Shown here: positions 59,782-64,000 of the stretch, one piece after another
How the letters are laid out: each line of letters begins with the position of its first letter
How positions within the stretch are numbered: the stretch's first letter is position 1
From: Aegilops tauschii subsp. strangulata
Lineage: Eukaryota; Streptophyta; Magnoliopsida; Poales; Poaceae
Reading direction: 5' to 3'
Assembly: GCF_002575655.3 (NCBI RefSeq)
Contig: NC_053040.3
Span: 151,839,148-151,903,147 of the forward strand
DNA length: 64,000 bases
Notes under the pieces: model-generated
The model's database searches: none
What the model was told of the DNA's origin: nothing
What the model saw: the letters and a program-made list of their open reading frames with translations, nothing else
Position numbers and translations under genes: made by a program

Positions 59782-59970
59782 ACGACCCGTATAAGGCTCA
59801 TTGATGAGACGGCTCGTAGAAGGCCCATTATTTCTACGGCCCGTAAAAGGCCCATTGTTTCTACGGCCCGTAGAAGGCCTACTGTTTCTACGGTCCGTAG
59901 AAGGCCCACTGTTTCTACGGCCCGTAGAAGGCCCACTGTTTCTACGACCCGTAGGAGGCCCAGTGTCACT
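59782..59970. repeat. 27-bp tandem repeat, seven copies
   Basis: ACGGCCCGTAGAAGGCCCA-type units start at 59782, 59809, 59836, 59863, 59890, 59917 and 59944, exactly 27 bp apart. Because 27 is a multiple of 3 the array is open in several frames and encodes a 9-residue repeat only by chance. Confidence 0.93.
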
Positions 59971-60253
59971 ACAGTAAATATTAGCCCATGGTTATTGTGG
60001 ACTAGTTTTAAAAAATAGGTTATTGCAGCCACTAGCAAACCGCGGAAAAAGAACTGCACTGACTACAAGCAAACAAATAAACAAGACAACAAGGAAATAA
60101 ATAAGCAAGCAACTTATACTAGGCTATCACGGCTATTACACATATTACATCCACTGGGCATCAAAGTTCGCCACCAGTGCAAATATAGGGAACAAAGCAG
60201 CATATAAACGCCGCAGCAAAACAAGTCCAGAACTGAAACCACTTCAGAAGAGT

Positions 60254-63200
60254 TCAAGAAACAATATCCTGGGTACCCATAATGCTGGCAAGATGCTTAG
60301 CAAGCTTATTAACTTTCTCTTGTTTGGCGCTTAAATCCTCCAGCGCTTGCTGTTGCACAAGAAAGTACGCATCTGAATTCTGCAGGGACTTCCTCAGTCC
60401 TTCGGCTTCTTGCCGCAGCACAGCTGACTGATGCCTTTTAGCTTGTAGCTGAGACTGAAGAAGCCGAAGTGATTCAGGCAGCGAGTTCGAAGAGCTTGTG
60501 CCAGCGGTACTGGCCAGTAACTCGAACACTAACGCAGGACTGTGGGGTTTTCTCACTGTCTACAAGATCGTTTTTATCACCTTTCTTGGAGACCAACAGG
60601 GTTGTCTCACTATCTTGAACCTTATCTGCATTACTTTCTCTACCATTGCATAGTGGGGTGCTCTTCTCCAATATTCTGTTTGCATACTACAAGAGAAACA
60701 AGCAGACAAATCACAGGTTTAGCTTGTAGTATACGAAACTCATTTTGGTAAACCGGTTCAGTAGTAAGGTGGACAGGATAACAGCATGAAACAAACATAT
60801 ATCTATGTACTATGGTCACTGTATTGTCCATATCATTCTAGTTTATGTTCCCTAATCAAGATAGAGACACAGTTCAACTCATATATTTTTAAGACACGGC
60901 AGCATAGACAGAATATAAGTGTGAGAAACTACACAGCATTGGCTGCACTTGTAATGTGCATCACATGAGAACATAACTGTTTATACAACTTAAACTGAAA
61001 TCAACATAGAGCAAGAAGTTAGAACAGCAATCCAGTTAAAGAAATAGGTTTAAAACATACCTGTTGCGCCATTGGAGTTTCAATTGGATCCTTCAAATTC
61101 GAAAGTAGTTGGTATGAGTAAATACAGTGATGCAACAGCAAAGGAGTATGGACCATAGCTACGGAATATGACCTGAGAACAGTTGCTCTACTGCTTTAAA
61201 CGTGGAGTTTGGGTTAGCCGTGGTGGTCTTCGTGCTTTGGGCACTGCAGTAGCTTTACAAACTGCTCGTGTGGGGGTACTCTATGGTGGACATGGTGCTT
61301 TGTCAACTATAAGTGGGTTACTATCCGGGGGGGTTGCGGTTAGATGGGTTGTAGCTGGTTCTCTGCCCAACGGTGTAAGTGTGCAATCTGGAAGAGTCTC
61401 GATTATGTGTGGTGGGACTAGTTTGTGGGCCAGTACAACCATGGTTCTATCTGCATCGACGGGTAGCACTGTCTTTTGTGAAGAACGAGTTTTTGCTCCC
61501 TTAGATACTGCCATCACCCCCTCCAATTCAAATGGCTGATAAACAAGAAAAGAAATTGAACGTACAGACATTGTATGATAGACAGATGTGGTAATTCACA
61601 TATATGTTGTGTAACCAAACAGGACAGCATGACACAATTTCACATATATGATGCCTAACTAAACAGGATAGCATGACACAGTTTCAGATATATGATGGAT
61701 AACTTAACAGGATATAATGGCATAATTCAACATATGATGAGTACCTAAACAGGATGACATGACAAAACTATAGGATGTCTTTCTAAAATAGGTTGGGATG
61801 AAATAATTCACATACATGTTGTCTAAGTATACAGGATGGCATGATATAATTGACATAATTGATTCATATACTAAGCAGTTGGCGCTCGCATGTATGATCT
61901 CTAAACTAAGCAGATAGAATTCAATATTGTGCATATGATGTCTAAACTAAGCAATGCAAGACACCATATGCATCATATGAGAAATATAAACATTGCAACT
62001 TAGAGCATACACCTCAGGTGGGATATAGGACTGGTCATCTTTCTCTGAATCCTCCTCTGAGGAGCTCCCTGTAACCATCGAGATATATGCTTCAACAGGT
62101 ACCATTGCCTGCTCTGAAGACCTTGTTTTCACTCCAGATTTTTCCATAACCGGCTCAAATGGCTGATACACATGAAGAGTAGTTCAATATACACAGATTG
62201 TCGACAAATGGAATACGTAATGAAAAAAAGATGGCATGAGATAATTCACATATATGATGCCTGGCTCCATGGCGGTGCATAATTCACATATATGATAACT
62301 GGCTGAAAAACATGGCATTGCATAATTCACATATCTGATATAGAAAGCAAACAGGAGGCATTCACACAAAGCATGTCTAATCTAAGCAGATGGCATGGCA
62401 ATGCAAGACACCATATGCATGAGCAATATAACCCAGCCAAGTTAGAGCATGCACCTCGGGGGGGGGGGGGAATACGACTGGTCATCTCTCTCTGAATCCT
62501 CCTCTGAGGAGCTATCTGTAACCAGCAAGAAATCTGCATCGACGGGTAGCACTGACTGCTCAGAAGACCTTGTTTTCACTCCAGATTATCCCATGACCAA
62601 CTCAAATGGCTGATGCACAGGAAGAGTAGATGAATGTATAAACATTGTTGACAAATGAAATACATTATGGAAAAAAATATGGCACAATACAATTCACATA
62701 TACGATGACTGGCTAAACAGGATGGCATTGCATGATTCACGTATATGATGCCTGGCTAAAGAAGATGTCATTGCATAATTCCCATATACTCCCTCCGTTC
62801 CTAAATATTTGTCTTTTTAGAGATTTCAAATGGACTACCACATACGGATGTATATAGACATATTTTAGAGTGTAGATTCACTCATTTTGTTCCGTATGTA
62901 GTCACTTGTTGAAATCTAAAAAGACAAATATTTAGGAATGGTGGGAGTATGATATAGAAACCAAACAGGTGGCATTCACACAAAGCAAATCTAAACTAAG
63001 CTGATGACATATAAGATGTATAATGTAAGCAATGCAAGGCGCCATATGCATGATATGACCAACATCAGCATGCCAGGTTAGAGCAAACACCTCAGGTGGT
63101 AAACAGGCATGGTCGGCTCCTTCTGAATCTCCATCTGAACAGTTATCTTCCTCTGGAATACAATCTGGAAATGCAGGAGGGGGCCACTTCGTCCACCATG

Positions 63201-63842
63201 GAGCGGCGTCTGCATGACATTATATTCGCACGCAACGGTCTTCTCTTTTTCTCTACATGTTTAGTACGATTGTGTACAATATCTGACATGCATAACAAAA
63301 AATAGTTAGATTTTGTAAGGCCTAAGGGGTGCATGCAAAAATCAAGACTGATGGTAGCAAACGAGTGGATGGATCCAAAACTAATCATAGCAGGTAGATT
63401 ATAGCTTCAGTTTAAAAAGATAGACAATGGATCATCTATTGTTTGTTGCCCACCCAACATGAACCACATAGAAGACCCCAGATGAACCAGATAGTAGACA
63501 GATACTATTCGTTGCTGGCTCGATATGAGACCCATGGGCAATTCAAAACTCAAGATTGAACGATAAAGTAGCAGGTAATAATAACCGATGTATAACGTAA
63601 GCAAACACGAAAGACTGCGGCCTCTCTTCCGGAACTGTGTAGTCCTCAGGTTCATCTGCTCAGTCGATGATGGTAATGCAGTTGGCGTGGCTGCCGGCAA
63701 CGGGGAAGATGATCTGAGGCAGCGAAAGGAAGTCTGTAGGGGGGATCTCTGCTGCAGTGAACGCTTCTGTCGATGGTGCACCACGGGTGGGGTGGATGAC
63801 GGCACGGCAGGAGCAGGACATAACACACAGAGTTTTCTTTGA
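60254..63842 (-). pseudogene. Multi-exon CACTA-borne gene, TnpA/ORF1-like, probably degenerate
   Basis: Reading on the minus strand, the last exon (60686-60254) follows an acceptor TTCTCTTGTAG. It ends in an apparent coiled coil (LLQSQLQAKRHQSAVLRQEA, LVQQQALEDLSAKQEKVNKL), after a frameshift near 60540. A small exon near 61084-61061 has a CAACAG/GTATGT donor. Acidic exons at 62162-62013 and 62609-62455 each begin after a CAG acceptor and end PPE before a GT donor. A third copy starts at 61535 and runs into a stop. Further exons lie near 63210-63092 (WTKWPPPAFPDCIPEEDNCS) and at 63842-63600. The position beside subterminal repeats suggests the accessory CACTA protein; no transposase core is seen. 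Confidence 0.45.
62789..62947. mobile_element. Stowaway-type MITE (Tc1/Mariner)
   Basis: 159 bp starting CTCCCTCCGTTCC and ending GGAATGGTGGGAG, with long inverted repeats (CTAAATATTTGTCTTTTTAGA against TCTAAAAAGACAAATATTTAG). TA duplication at 62787-62788 and 62948-62949. It lies in an intron of the CACTA 2 gene. Confidence 0.93.
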
Positions 63843-63865
63843 CGCCTATCTGAAAATGAAGTAAA

Positions 63866-64000
63866 TCTGTAAGGGCTCCTTAGAATTGGAGGATTCTATA
63901 AACGCAGGGACAGGAAAAACATAGGAATAGGATAGGAATGCACGTGCAAAACAGAGCATTTGGAAACATAGGATTTCAGTCAACCTGCGTGTTTGGCTCA
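63866..64000. mobile_element. Possible MITE or related repeat, truncated by the window end
   Basis: AAGGGCTCCTTAGAATTGGAGGATT, followed by CATAGGAATAGGATAGGAATG and CATAGGATTT, resembles the common grass hAT/Harbinger-type MITE text. Only one end is in view. Confidence 0.35.

Larger units (their letters stand above)
58645..64000. mobile_element. Second CACTA-type transposon, cut by the window edge
   Basis: Left terminus CACTACAAAAAAATAC followed by subterminal text (TTTGTCACAGTAGG, ATGACAGAATC, GTCATAC) typical of plant CACTA elements. GGCCCGT-rich tandem repeats follow, then a minus-strand multi-exon gene running toward the terminus. The other end lies beyond 64000. Confidence 0.75.

Noticed and set aside
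59782..59970. CRISPR-like direct repeat array
   Set aside because: Units are head to tail without unique spacers, and the context is a plant CACTA transposon.
59755..60018. Open frame encoding a repeated TARRRPTVS peptide
   Set aside because: Produced by the exact 27-bp tandem repeat, which is a multiple of three and therefore open in several frames on both strands.
63096..63305. Plus-strand frame near the end of the window
   Set aside because: Antisense to the minus-strand exon with WTKWPPPAFPDCIPEE, which has a proper GT donor.

Overview
This window looks like nuclear DNA of a Triticeae grass (wheat, Aegilops or a close relative). The reasons are LTRs of the Angela/BARE1/WIS Copia type, Athila-type LTRs with a tRNA-Asp-like primer site, a Tekay-type chromodomain Gypsy element, CACTA transposons, an Au-type SINE, a Stowaway MITE, and one very GC-rich intronless plant transcription-factor gene. 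No bacterial, organellar, tRNA, rRNA or CRISPR signal was seen. Named TE families are recognised from memory and were not checked against a database.

Layout. Positions 1-47074 are almost entirely nested transposable elements. A non-autonomous Athila-like element (498-8475, target-site duplication GCATC) holds a WIS/BARE-like solo LTR (5066-6758, GGCAC). Next comes a probable non-autonomous CACTA element (8710-34501) carrying three broken gene copies: an RNase-H-like 3'-5' exonuclease, an F-box/LRR/FBD gene and a B3-domain gene. It also holds two tandem arrays (about 503 bp and 248 bp units). Near its right end sits a Gypsy solo LTR (18898-34153, TAGGC), which is split by a Tekay Gypsy element (19004-32693, CCTAT), whose right LTR is split by another solo LTR (29313-30733, ATGCC). 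Further right are a minus-strand Athila-like solo LTR (34794-36378, CTTGG), a complete Angela/BARE1-type element (36496-45137, CATAT) and another minus-strand solo LTR (45412-46952, GTGGT/GTGAT). These last three lie in remnants of older repeat sequence that ends near 47074.

Positions 47075-58644 are a lower-copy island. It contains one intact gene, a GRAS transcription factor of the LAS/MOC1 (SCL18) type at 50730-51917 (+), with a CT-rich leader and a 30-codon upstream ORF. Around it are an Au-like SINE, a 79-bp AT microsatellite, a Copia 3' fragment with a 219-bp LTR interrupted by a poly-A-tailed retroelement, and LTR scraps. From 58645 to the window end lies a second CACTA element, cut by the edge. 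It has GGCCCGT-rich tandem repeats and a multi-exon minus-strand gene with an exon present in three copies.

The GRAS gene is the only gene I consider functional. The captured gene copies carry stops and frameshifts, and the Tekay and Angela coding regions are dead. Nesting gives a firm relative order of insertion, because nearly every boundary is confirmed by a target-site duplication.
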